Source of the DNA: Fistulifera solaris
Lineage: Eukaryota > Bacillariophyta > Bacillariophyceae > Naviculales > Stauroneidaceae
Reading direction: 5' to 3'
NCBI GenBank assembly: GCA_030295235.1
Contig: AP026140.1
Span: 62,001-126,000, forward strand
DNA: 64,000 nt
The notes under the pieces are model-generated. The model was not told the origin of the DNA and made no database searches. It saw nothing but the letters and a program-made list of their open reading frames with translations. Positions 45,540-55,747 of this stretch are shown one piece after another. A program made the position numbers and the translations under genes. Numbering within the stretch: the first letter of the stretch is position 1; every line of letters begins with the position of its first letter.

Positions 45540-46100
45540 ACATCGATTAAGGAATTTCTGGAACATGCACGATATCCTTTGTGACACAAAGCACCGATTC
45601 CATAGTTTCTGGACAAAACACAGAATTTCTGTATGACGCAAAATATGTTTTTTCAGAAAATCTGGAATTCCACAAATATATCAGTGTTTAACTCAAATTG
45701 ACCGAACAGCACCGATTCCAGAATTCCTGAAATAGGCACAAAATCTCTGCGTTACGAAAAATATCAATTCCAGTATTTCTGGAACATGTACGAAATCTCT
45801 GTGTCACACAAAACATCTTCCAGAATTTCTGGAAGCCCTACAGAGTTTCTGTATGATGCAAAACGCCGATGAATTACTGGAACGTGTCATTTATCATTGT
45901 GCGGCTCGAAACACCGATTCATTCATTCCAAACGTTCCTTACTGGTACAGAACATAGAGGCTGAGTGTTTGGTCTTTCACGTGCCCAGAAAAGCTGGAGT
46001 ATGGTGTCTAAACGTGCTCAGACAAACTGGGGATGTGTTTTCCGGTACCCAGAAAAACTGACTTAGTGTAGTTTTCACATACCCTGGAAATCTGGGAACC
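45540..46100. repeat. Palindrome-rich degenerate repeats (CCAGAATTTCTGG family)
   Basis: Irregularly spaced inverted motifs, for example TTCCAGAATTTCTGGAA at 45818-45834, GGAATTTCTGGAAC at 45549 and CAGTATTTCTGGAAC near 45771. From 46010 they change to CCCAGAAAAACTG / CCTGGAAATCTGGG forms that resemble the 50.85-kb repeats. Lies upstream of the phosphatase gene. Confidence 0.7.
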
Positions 46101-46265
46101 TTGTTTTGTTATAAACCTTACGTGCTGCAAACGTTTCCGCATCTCTCGTCACGCATAACGCCGACTGCAACATCATCATTGTTCTCTTTCACTCTCTTCA
46201 TCTCTCGAAACTAAAATTCTCTACACTTTGAGCCTTCTTCATTAATTTTTGCGCAATTCATCAGT

Positions 46266-47446
46266 ATGGTTCTACCGCTTCCATTGCTCGCCGTCGTCGG
46301 TGTCGCCGCATTGGCGATTGGCCTCGGAATTCTTCAAAGACAACAACAACAACCACCACTACGCATGGAACCAGGCGTTACGTATGTCATTGGAGATTTA
46401 CACGGTGATGCGGATTGTGGAAAATACTGGGTCGATCGATTGGGATTGATTGAAGATGATGTGTGGATGCAACCGAATGCGTCCTTGGTGTTTTTGGGCG
46501 ATTATGTCGATAAAGGACCCTTTTCTTTGCAAACGATTGAATTTGTCAAAAGCTTAACGGATCGATTTCCCGACAAAGTTACCGCATTGTTAGGAAATCA
46601 CGAATTGGAATTGTTACGCGATCGCAATGATGAGACCGTTGTCAAATATGTACACTTGGCGTATTCCGCGGTTCATCCGGAAGATTTTTGAACTACATTC
46701 ACGAACCCACCGAAGAAGATCGACAAATTATTGATGTCATTATCAATGCGAGTATCGAAATTTACTCACATCGCATGCAGCAACAAATGCTGGCGACTCC
46801 TGTAGCGCATGCGCATGCATACAATCGCAACAGTCTCTTTGAATTGTTTGCCGAAGAAGACCGGCCATATTTGCAACAAAAAATGGCTTCGTATCAACAA
46901 GCTTATTTGCAAACGTTTGCTTCCAACACGACACTCGGAAAATGGTTGGAGACAAGAAAGATTATTCACGTGGAGAATGGCGTAGTCTTTTGTCACGGAG
47001 GTTTGAGTGAAGGGATCGTGGATCAAATCCATCAAGTAGGAGGTGTCGAGGCATTCAATGAACTATTTCAACAAAATGCGGACGATCAAACAATTCACAA
47101 ATTCTTGCAAACACCCAAAGGAAAGGCCGTGTACAATATGTTAGTCTACCGAGGCAATCACCAACCCGAGGCGTGTCCGTCGTTGCAGCGCATCTTGGAA
47201 CAACTGAATGTCACCAAGCTGGCCGTGGGACACACACCGGGACAGAATGTTCGAACGCTGTGCGAAGAACAGTTCTGGGCCTTGGATTCATTGTTGGGTC
47301 GCTGGATTCGAACGTCCGGAAATCAATATTGTCCTGTAGAAGGTCGATCCTCACAAAATGGTCGATTTGTTTGTCCTCCTCTCACAAACTCTTGCATGGG
47401 ACAAGTGACACGATTTGCCAATGGAAAAGTCGACATTTTAACGTAA
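46266..47446 (+). CDS. Bacterial-like PPP-family phosphatase (Shelphs type), membrane-anchored
   Basis: About 393 residues. N-terminal hydrophobic anchor or signal (LPLLAVVGVAALAIGLGIL), then the metallophosphatase signature: GDLHGDAD (G-D-x-H-G), LGDYVDKGPFS (G-D-x-V-D-[KR]-G) and LLGNHELELLRD (G-N-H-E). The second half has VVFCHGGLS and LAVGHTPGQN, both metal-ligand His blocks. The GDYVDKGP form and the extended helical insert fit Shewanella-like phosphatases found in plants, algae and apicomplexans. The T-run 46685-46689 is one short: EDF closes by TGA whereas EDFLNYIHEPTEED continues with one more T. Substrate unknown. Confidence 0.8.
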
Positions 47447-48252
47447 CTATGTTTGAAGTTAACTGAAATGTGTGTAGTCTAATTGAACCGACACACCACC
47501 GTCTTCCCTATAGCTAGCTATAGCTAGGGCTGAACTTAGGTTGATTTTTCATCTTCTACTTGGCAACTGGCATCATAGTTTAAACATTGTGGCAATTCAA
47601 CATGATTCAAAGGATCATTTCAAAGGTTGAAAGAACGTATGAATGAAAAGTGACACGAGCCACGAACCAACTCTAGATTCGAACGACCTCGTTCAGTTCA
47701 GTCACGATTTAATTCACACGATCGGAGGGAGGCGGAGTGAATACCGCGAATTTTGAATTCATCCATGAGACTACATTATGGCTGCCACTGCGAAAGTGTC
47801 TGGAGTAAAGAGTGTACTATTTCTCTTTTTCTTCTTAAGTAGAAATAGCCTATTAATCGACTACATTCGGGAGTCACTTAGAGGCCCAAGCAGAAGCGGC
47901 TTTAACGATTTTGTCAATGAATTTGTTAGCCAGTGGCACGCTGGCTTGTTCGTTGGACCTCTTGGTCACGCATGTCGGTTTTCACGGGGAAAATAATTGT
48001 CGGGTTGATTCTCTCGTTGCGCAGCAAATGCTTGTTATTGCGCAGGAAGAAAAAAGGACAATCCGATATCGTTTGACGTTCTTTCTTGCAATAGACAATC
48101 CTTTGGACTTGAAAGTGTAACTCAAGTTCCATTTGCGGAAGAAAAAGTTGCAAAACGGAGATTCTTTTTACAGCGAAAAGCGCCAGAAACTTCGAACGCC
48201 TTCTTTGTTATTCACGTGACTCTTTGATTGCTTCGCATCTATATTTGAAAGA
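47447..48252. other. Intergenic stretch
   Basis: No supported gene. A 72-codon ATG frame at 47778 has a hydrophobic start but no family pattern and is treated as chance. Confidence 0.4.
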
Positions 48253-50196
48253 ATGTCATCACAACGTCGTCGTGACCGCAATTCACCTCGTAACACGGAT
48301 AATATGGTGTTTGAACCCTTCGATCCTTACGCCGCACCCATGACCATTTCCGTCGTGAACGATCCCCTCGAAGATGACGCCGCCGTAGCTCGTGCTTTAC
48401 AAGCGGAATACGAAGCCGAATACCGACGCAGTCAAAGTGCGTTGCGCAGTGATCACAGCGTTCCTTTGGGTCTCATTGTTTCGACAGCTCCGTACGAACC
48501 ATCAAGAGGATCACAACGTTCGAGCAGTCGTCCATCGGCTCGCGATACAGCCTTTCGGGGCGAAAGCGTACGAAGAGCCAATGAACTTAGCTCGGGACGC
48601 GCCGCCGAACGAAAGCAACAGGAACGAAGTCAGTCGAAAAGCCGTCGCTCGTCACAGGAACTGTCGGATGCGGAATACGCGCGGAAATTAGAACGAGAAA
48701 TGAGTCAAGCCAAAAAGAATCTCATTCGTCAAAACATGCCCAACGTCATTCCAGCAAAAGTCGTTCCTCACTACAAGACAAATCCGATGAAGAGTATGCT
48801 CGAAGATTAGCACGGGAACTAAATAAGCCACATGTGCTGGCGCCCGCGGCCGCGGCAGAAACGTTGAAACGATCTCAAACGCCGGCGACATCTCGTTCGA
48901 ATAGCGAAGATGACATTGCCATAGTGGAGGTGGCGATTATGACCGCCGATGATGAAGCGTATGCTCGTCGGGTCGAACAGGAACTTGCCGACGAACGTTT
49001 AGCCGAAACGATCCGCAGGCAAGAGCAACAGCGCATTGATCGGCAGCGTGCGAATACGTTACAACAGCGACAACAGCAACCCACATCTCGCAAATGTTGG
49101 TTTACACTCTTTCCAATATTGTTGATTATCGGAGCTGTTGGGGGTATCTTGTACTTTTTCTTATTCGGGGATGATGGATTACCGAACTGGATGCCGTGAG
49201 TTGTTTTATGATTGGATTGTCTATCCTGTGTTTGTTTATGTCATGGTCTTACCTATTTTTATCTCTGCCTCTTCAGATCACCAGAGGAGTTTGCGGAGGA
49301 AGATCCATTTGCCCAGAAAGGTCCTGATGAAGTCAATAAGTGGAGAACTTCTGACACTGGTCTTGAGCTGGAGGTTATGAATGCTTTGGACGATCTTTGG
49401 TTCCCTTACTTTTACTCTGCCGTTTCAGAGTGGGACGAAGGAAGTCCCGATGCCGTGACGCTCCGAACCACCCGAGTCGATGCGGACCCTGAATGCCGAA
49501 CCGTTCCGGGGGTGCTCAAAGTTTGCAACGGCAATTACGGCGAAACATCATGGCGAGGAATCAACAAACTTTTGCTGGAAAATGATGACATTTATGCCAG
49601 CGCGGCACGTATGAATGAATTCTACTTCCGTGGGGAGGATTCCGATCAGCGTCAGTACACCATGTGTCACGAGATTGGACACGGTCTGGGGTTACCGTAA
49701 GTGCGAGCGAGGCTTCCCGTGCTAAGATTTATGTTTTCCTGGTGCTAACGCTGCCTTGTCAATTTTTCTTTGCAGACACACGGATGAAAGCTTTGTCAAC
49801 AGAGACCTCGGCAACTGCATGGACTATACCAACCGTCCCGATGTCAATAAGCAACCTGATCGGAGCAACTATGTCTTTTTAGCGGAATTGTACGGTACAG
49901 TACCAGGCAGCCCACCTTATACCCCCGATGTTGACACCGACGGAACAGTCGAAGCCGAAGCACAAGTCAACAATGATTCTGAATCAGATCACAACAGCGA
50001 TGATCGTAGATTGCGTGGTAGTTCACATCGTATTTTGCGTTTCATCGAGCAAGTCGATGAAGAGATTGAACGCGGTCTTTCAGCCATACGATCACACAAT
50101 GATTGGACGCTGTTGCACAGCTCTGCATACGGAGAAGCTCACGAAAAGATACTGGACGATCAATTTAAAGTCCAAGTACACTTTCTTCTCCCTTGA
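48253..50196 (+). CDS. Single-pass membrane zinc metalloprotease (HExxHxxGxxH)
   Basis: Exons 48253-49195, 49277-49696 and 49776-50196; 594 residues after one correction. The cytosolic N-half is disordered with three copies of an EYARKL-type element (DAEYARKLERE, DEEYARRLARE, EAYARRVEQEL). A membrane helix (FTLFPILLIIGAVGGILYFF) precedes the luminal or extracellular protease: VLKVCNGNYGETSWRG, CHEIGHGLGLP|HTDE with all three zinc His, and the Met-turn-like CMDYTNRPDVN after it, then YVFLAELYG. This arrangement is metzincin-like. One base is missing near 48770-48775. The second intron cuts between the second and third zinc ligands. The physiological target is unknown. Confidence 0.75.
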
Positions 50197-50349
50197 GAAA
50201 CTTTACTTTTTTTCGTTTTTGTCCGGGTCGCACTAAGCAGAGTAAAGATACATTTATACAAACTCGTATTTCTTGCTCTGCTGTCGTGGTAGCTCTAATT
50301 ATAACGACTTGTGGATTAGTATGTTGTTTATATTCTTTTCACTTAAACA

Positions 50350-50670
50350 CTATTCATCGTCTTCGGCTGCCACAAAAGGATTCGCAATTTCCTCCGCCCC
50401 TTCTTGTGGCGCCACGAGCGACACTTGCGTTCCCCGAATTACTGCCATCCCCAACTTTCGTGTGCGATCCGTCGGCATTTGCGTCTCCGGATCTCTTATA
50501 TACTCAATGCAATCTTCTAAAACTAGATTCACAAGATCATCGTAGCCTTTGAGCGTCCCTTTCAACTCTCTGCCCCCGAGACATTTGACTTGTACAACAG
50601 TGTCCATCATTTTGGCCAATTCGAGAATCGATTCTTTGCGGTGTGAAGTTTTTTCGGCACTTGTACTCAT
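50350..50670 (-). CDS. LSM7: U6 snRNA-associated Sm-like protein LSm7
   Basis: 106 residues in one exon. Sm1 motif MDTVVQVKCLGGRELKGTLK followed by GYDDLVNLVLEDC; Sm2 motif LGMAVIRGTQVSLVAP (I-R-G). The N-terminal helix RKESILELAKMMD and the insertion EYIRDPETQMPTDRTRK between Sm1 and Sm2 are those of LSm7. It belongs to the LSm2-8 ring on U6 snRNA (nucleus) and LSm1-7 in mRNA decay. Divergent to the nocturnin-like gene across a repeat-bearing intergenic space. Confidence 0.95.
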   Translation of the reverse strand: MSTSAEKTSHRKESILELAKMMDTVVQVKCLGGRELKGTLKGYDDLVNLVLEDCIEYIRDPETQMPTDRTRKLGMAVIRGTQVSLVAPQEGAEEIANPFVAAEDDE

Positions 50671-50849
50671 ATTGTGTTGTTTGATTGATGTTTATTGGAT
50701 TGTGTTCTTTATTATGGTGTATAAAGGGAACAAAACGAAGAATAATGACGCCGCATAGCACTTCATTGTCATCGACGCGGCGGGGTCTCGTCGCTGTCGT
50801 TCATCTCTGTCGGTCGATGATTGTCGACATTCCATGTGCGTCTTTCACC

Positions 50850-51075
50850 TTCCCAGAAAATCTGGAGAAAGCTGTGGGGTCATGTACCCAGAAGATGTGG
50901 GCGAGTGCTATTTTCACGTACCCAGAAAATGTGGGAGAGTACTATTTTCACGTACCCAGAAAATGTGGGAGAGTGGTATTTTCACCCAGAGGGCGTGTGA
51001 TATTTTTACTTACCCAGAAAATGTGGGGGTGTGCTATTTTCACGCACCCGGAAAATGTGGGAGCGTGCTTTTCAA
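50850..51075. repeat. About six copies of a ~34-bp repeat
   Basis: Unit: ACCCAGAAAATGTGGGAGAG followed by TGCTATTTTCACGT. The CCCA...TGGG arms form a small inverted repeat. Copies are spaced 30-45 bp and vary by substitutions. Found between LSM7 (minus) and the nocturnin-like gene (plus). Confidence 0.8.
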
Positions 51076-51235
51076 TAGTCACACGAGGGCGCCTGCAACA
51101 AAATCTTTTTTCACAAAAAGTTGTTGTCGATCTATTCTTTGACATCCTTATTACAAGTACTTGCAGATGTAGTGTCAGTTGTCAGCATCAAGCAAGCTGC
51201 ACTAATATTATCATTCATTCGCTTGTATTTGATGA

Positions 51236-52735
51236 ATGATACGACGACAGAGACTTCCTGCCTTGTTTATAGATTTATGTATCATCGTTTGGTTGCTTCC
51301 CACTACCGGCCATAGTTTCGCTCATCCTCGTCGTCGTTTCTTTGGCTCCTTTCGGTATTACCGACCCTGGTCATTGAATTTGTTTCTTTCCAGTTATCCT
51401 CAAGAAGAAGAAGACAAAGAAAGCTTACAAGAACTACAACAAAAGTTTTCAAAGCCAAGTGCTTCAAAGAATCCTATCACTATTCGATCGAACGCTTGTC
51501 ACAACATGAACAGCTTCACTCCCGTCAAAGATCAATTCGGTCTTCCCGCTTGGCAGGATATATCCGAAAATCGATTCATTCGCATTGAATCGGAAGTTGT
51601 CTCTGATCATGCATTAACTACTACGGAGCAAGTTTGGAAACAAATTCGCAACGTTCGATCGACACAACAAGAATACGGTCCCTCGAATCTTCTTTCTCGG
51701 ACGTGGATCCCATCAACGCCATTGACTCCGACAACAGAAAACACATTTTCGGTGGCGCAATTCAATGCACTGGCTGAAGGGTTGTCTGCGGGGCCCAATG
51801 TCCCGACACCTTTTACGCCGTGCCTCGATGACGATACGCCCTCAAGCAACAACATCAACAGCAATAAGAATCCAGTCGAGATGTATGGAGGATTCACATC
51901 GATTCCTCATCCAGAACTTATCTTGGATTTCGAACTCCGAAAATGGCGTCTCTTGGAAGTTCTTCTGACATCGGATCAAGCCGACGATACAACTGTCAAG
52001 CCCTGTGACCTTTTGGCGGTGGAAGAAATGGATCGATTTTATGGTTTCTTTGCTCCAATGTTACGTCTGTTTGGTTATCATGGCGCCTTTTGTCCCAAAC
52101 GGCAATCTCCGGGCGTGAGTATGGGCTGGTACTCCGATGGTTGTGCCCTGTTCTGGAACCAACAAGTCTTTGAAGTCATCTCACAACGTCATCATGGATA
52201 TTCTGTTGGAAATCAAGTTGCCTTGCATGTTGTATTGAGGCATCAAAGTAGTAATAGATTGCTGGTGGTCGTTGTGACACATTTGAAAGCGAAATGCAGT
52301 GCCGCGAACGAAATGATACGCATGACACAATTACAAGAACTGTTGGTGCAAATAGAAGAGACAATAAAAGACGTCCCATCAAAGGTCCACGATTCCAATC
52401 AAATACCAGTTATTCTTTTGGGTGATTTTAATACGGATCCTCCGGCGACTTTCCCATCACAGGGCGCCTCTTCGTTGAATCAGCTGATAACAGCATCGAA
52501 TGGCTGTTTTCAGTCGCTTTATCCCTTGGACTCGTCAACGCATTATACAACATGGAAGGCACGGGGATCGGAGACAGTCAAGCGCATCATTGACTACATC
52601 TTTTACCGGGGTCCTGTGGAGCCCGTAGCTACCTTGGAAGTTCCTGAAGAAACGGAACTAGAGCCGACCAAACTGCCCGGACTGCGCTATCCTTCCGATC
52701 ACGTACTCATCGCTGGTCGATTTCATTTCCTTTGA
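51236..52735 (+). CDS. Nocturnin/CCR4-like EEP-family phosphatase, probably organelle-targeted
   Basis: 499 residues, one exon. N-terminal hydrophobic segment (LFIDLCIIVWLLPTTGHSFA) with S-F-A-H-P after it, compatible with secretory or plastid import. EEP-domain marks: VAQFNALAEGL, LLAVEEMDRFYGFFAPML (Mg-binding Glu), DGCALFWN, VVVTHLKAKCSAANEMIRMT, QIPVILLGDFNTDPPA (catalytic D-x-N) and RYPSDHVLIAGRF (S-D-H). The catalytic set is complete. Nocturnin dephosphorylates NADP(H); CCR4 relatives are deadenylases. The THLKAK-x6-R-x-x-Q pattern favours nocturnin. Low-complexity Asn/Ser insert at about residue 200. Confidence 0.8.
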   Translation: MIRRQRLPALFIDLCIIVWLLPTTGHSFAHPRRRFFGSFRYYRPWSLNLFLSSYPQEEEDKESLQELQQKFSKPSASKNPITIRSNACHNMNSFTPVKDQFGLPAWQDISENRFIRIESEVVSDHALTTTEQVWKQIRNVRSTQQEYGPSNLLSRTWIPSTPLTPTTENTFSVAQFNALAEGLSAGPNVPTPFTPCLDDDTPSSNNINSNKNPVEMYGGFTSIPHPELILDFELRKWRLLEVLLTSDQADDTTVKPCDLLAVEEMDRFYGFFAPMLRLFGYHGAFCPKRQSPGVSMGWYSDGCALFWNQQVFEVISQRHHGYSVGNQVALHVVLRHQSSNRLLVVVVTHLKAKCSAANEMIRMTQLQELLVQIEETIKDVPSKVHDSNQIPVILLGDFNTDPPATFPSQGASSLNQLITASNGCFQSLYPLDSSTHYTTWKARGSETVKRIIDYIFYRGPVEPVATLEVPEETELEPTKLPGLRYPSDHVLIAGRFHFL

Positions 52736-52988
52736 AATTTACTTGTAAGTAATATCATTGTAGAAGCATGTAGCTAGGAATAGCATGTTTTAAATGTACT
52801 TTAAATGTTGTTGCTCGAAGGGCAAGGATGTGAAAATCCGTAGTAATCAAGTTATTATGTTCAGCAGAAGAAGAGCTAATTTGACTTTCCCACCGAAAAA
52901 ATCAGCCCCTTCAAACTATTGCCAAAGGCTGAGTTTTCGGAAAGAGAAGGTTCACGTGCGTTTCTCATCAACAGTTCCTCTTTGACTA

Positions 52989-53270
52989 TCATTGAATGCC
53001 TCGCTTCTTCATTTCTGCTTTGGCTTCTTCAATTTCAGCCTCCAATTCCGTACTTGCGTTAGGTACATCATTGAAACTCATGACTCCCACTATCAGAACG
53101 GCCAGAAGATACAGTCCTACAGCCACAATGGCCCAGAAAGGCAGGAAATAAATGAACAACAGCATGGCATTGTTGTCGTCGTATTCGCTGCGCTTTTGCA
53201 ATGCCATGTACCAGATAGAAAGCAGGGCAACAGCGTACCCGATGAATAGTTGATAACGCAGTAAAGCCAT
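52989..53270 (-). CDS. DPM3: Dolichol-phosphate mannosyltransferase subunit 3 (DPM3)
   Basis: 93 residues, the family's length. Two membrane helices (LFIGYAVALLSIWYMAL; FIYFLPFWAIVAVGLYLLAV) and a cytosolic coiled tail with the DPM3 signature FNDVPNASTELEAEIEEAKA followed by EMKKRG. DPM3 tethers the catalytic DPM1 to the ER membrane for dolichol-P-mannose synthesis, feeding N-glycans, GPI anchors and O-mannose. Start ATG at 53270. Confidence 0.85.
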   Translation of the reverse strand: MALLRYQLFIGYAVALLSIWYMALQKRSEYDDNNAMLLFIYFLPFWAIVAVGLYLLAVLIVGVMSFNDVPNASTELEAEIEEAKAEMKKRGIQ

Positions 53271-54248
53271 GGTTAATTGTATCGAAAGGAAAGAAAGGAA
53301 GCAAAGTTGAAATGAATAATGTCACTTCCCTTCCATCATTGCCGCACAATACTCGCAATAACTTTTACCAGTACTTTCGCAAAGCCAAACTACGGTTCAT
53401 GACTGAATGCAGTCGTGGTAAAGTTGGATTACACTTTGGATTTATAGTCAAAACGGAATACACCGATCCGCAAAGAGTTTCGGCATGTGATTATGAGCCA
53501 AAACGACGCTAATGAAGGATACAGGATACTATGAGTCAAAACGACGCTGATAAAGGATGCAATACAACTAAAATAATAAGACGAACGCGAGCGATGACTC
53601 GAGAAGACGAACGGACTATAGACATTGCCGTCATGCACGAAAATTTAGGTGATTGATTATGATGATGATTCAAGTTTTATGGTTGAATGGCAAAGATAAT
53701 TAACCACCTTTTCTAAAAAATCAAAGATAACTTGTAAGTGGGGTGCATAATGATCAACACGTTATTTTTCATGTCGTTGCAACTTTTTAGCAAAGAGACA
53801 AAATAAGTGATGTCGGAAATTCTGTGTGACAGTCGAATGCATGTGACATGTGACATGTGCCAGATACCGTGAAACAACTTTGCTTGTGTATTTAGAGTTT
53901 ACAGCGATACCCAATCGTCCTTTGTGTACGGACAGAAGGAAAGGCGATAATTATGATTATATTTAGTTAGACGATGCAAACCGTAACCGTTTCAAAAAGC
54001 TTAATCAATTTTGCGGACGAATAAAATTCATAGCAAAATCTTCCCTATCTCCGCAAGTACTATCACCTAAAGTGGTGAAGGGGGCCTCCGATTTTGAAAT
54101 TTTAGCCGGTGAATCCGACGAATTGCGAACTGTTACCATCCAATCTAACGAAATCGGTGACATGCTTGTCAATCGCCTCACCATTTCAATCAAAAAATAG
54201 CCCGTTCGCTTGATACCGAGACCATACAAGAAACTACAACCACCAAGA
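53271..54248. other. Intergenic stretch with a short duplication
   Basis: A ~37-bp phrase with CAAAACGACGCT is repeated at about 53493 and 53531. The rest shows no supported gene; minus-strand frames at 54005-54355 overlap the cyclin's promoter and lack features. Confidence 0.4.
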
Positions 54249-55220
54249 ATGCAAGACCAATCACCCCTACTGAGCTTGCGAATGAGGTCGTCGGATTCGC
54301 AGTTTGTTCGGTTCGAAGTCGACCAAGATAGCTCAATGGACCAACTTGCCGTCATGATATCTCAAGATCGAGAATACCGCTGTCGAGACTATTTCGGACG
54401 ACGAAGCGCTGCGAAATCGATGCACACTCAATCACCGACTTCAACGCAGTTGGAGTTATTAGACGATACGCCCGACAGTATCTGCCGAGAGAAAATGGTC
54501 GATTGGAGCTATCGCGTTTGCGATCATTTTCACACCAAGCGCGAAATCGTAGCTTATGCGTTTTCCTTTCTGGATCGTTTCGTCGATCGGTGTCACTGTG
54601 ATCGAAAAGCGTTCAAATTGGCTGCCATGACGGCACTCTACTTGTCGACAAAAATATTCAATCAGCAACAAATGTCACTGGGCAGCATATCGGAGTTGAG
54701 CCGAGGAGAGTTCGCGACTCATCATATTGCGGAGATGGAGAGTATAATTCTGCAAACACTCAATTGGAAGATGAATCCTCCCATTGTACAAGCCTTTATT
54801 CGAGTGTTACTACCGGTGCTGGTCCAGGAAAGGAGTCCGCGCAGTATCCAAAACTTGTGCGACCGCGCCATTTTCTTTGCCGAATTAGCCGTCTTTGATT
54901 ACAGCTTGATTACCGAAGATCGTTACGTGCTAGCGATCGCGTGCATACTGAATGCGGTGGAGAGCATGGACGAGACTCTGTTACAACAGTCCAGTCCTTC
55001 CCAGCTGCTAATGAATTTACAATCTCAACATTGCCTCGATCCCGATATGGAAGCACTGGGACATTGTCAGGGGCGTCTGTGGATACTGTACGGTACTTCC
55101 GCTCAACTCAAAGAAGGTGATATTCTACCACTACACATTCGAAAAGGACTTGAAGTCGAATACTCGGGTGAATCGAAGGGGCACAGCGCTCATTCACCCA
55201 TTGGAGTCGGGCACTATTGA
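54249..55220 (+). CDS. Cyclin (diatom type, N-terminal cyclin box)
   Basis: 323 residues from the ATG at 54249 (MQDQSPLLSLRMRSS). Cyclin box: SICREKMVDWSYRVCDHFHT and KREIVAYAFSFLDRFVDR, then FKLAAMTALYLSTKIFNQQQ and LSRGEFATHHIAEMESIIL; the second fold follows with LAIACILNAVE. R-E-K-M-V-D-W is the MRAIL-helix equivalent, K and E for CDK contact are present. Diatoms have many such diatom-specific cyclins that tie the cell cycle to light and nutrients. A similar cyclin lies 3.3 kb downstream. Confidence 0.85.
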   Translation: MQDQSPLLSLRMRSSDSQFVRFEVDQDSSMDQLAVMISQDREYRCRDYFGRRSAAKSMHTQSPTSTQLELLDDTPDSICREKMVDWSYRVCDHFHTKREIVAYAFSFLDRFVDRCHCDRKAFKLAAMTALYLSTKIFNQQQMSLGSISELSRGEFATHHIAEMESIILQTLNWKMNPPIVQAFIRVLLPVLVQERSPRSIQNLCDRAIFFAELAVFDYSLITEDRYVLAIACILNAVESMDETLLQQSSPSQLLMNLQSQHCLDPDMEALGHCQGRLWILYGTSAQLKEGDILPLHIRKGLEVEYSGESKGHSAHSPIGVGHY

Positions 55221-55747
55221 TATTCTGGATAAACAGAATGAATCATGTCCTTTCTGCTTAACGACAGTCCAAAATCATAAATTATAGATCTTTTGTTCAT
55301 ATTTTTCAGGAACGGCAACACTAGAAAAATGATTTGAAGAGCCACGACTTTCATAAACGGCATTTCAAACAATTGTAATTCATTGCCAGACCAATACCAT
55401 TGCAATCAATATCTCTAGAGATAGCTGGGGCCAGACTGTTTCCCTATATGGTGACGTGTGACGTGGGCAAAGGGTGCGGAGATTCGTGCCATGCGTGAAT
55501 GAGTCGGTCCTGTGAATCTGGGACAAACACACACACGTGCGCGGCAGTACTGAATTCTACGGCCGGCGGGCTGTGTGTGTAATGCGTGACGCAGCAACGG
55601 AGAAGGATTTTGTGCGCCGCGAATAAAGGATCGCGTTTGCTGAGCCGCCGTCGATGCACGATGCGCGTTATTTATTGCATGTGTTGCAAACAATAGTTTG
55701 TCATTGCTTTCGTCTTTGTCTCTATTTCTTTGCTTCATTCATTCAAA
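55221..55747. other. Intergenic stretch
   Basis: Promoter of the Mpo1-like fusion gene. No coding signal; minus-strand frames at 55415-55738 are rich in CG/TG dinucleotide runs and show no domain. Confidence 0.4.

Noticed and set aside
47778-47996. 72-codon frame starting MAATAKVSG with a hydrophobic stretch
   Set aside because: No family signature, no conserved context, and short enough to occur by chance.
50850-51075. CRISPR-like regular repeats
   Set aside because: The genome is eukaryotic, spacers are conserved rather than unique, and no cas genes are present.
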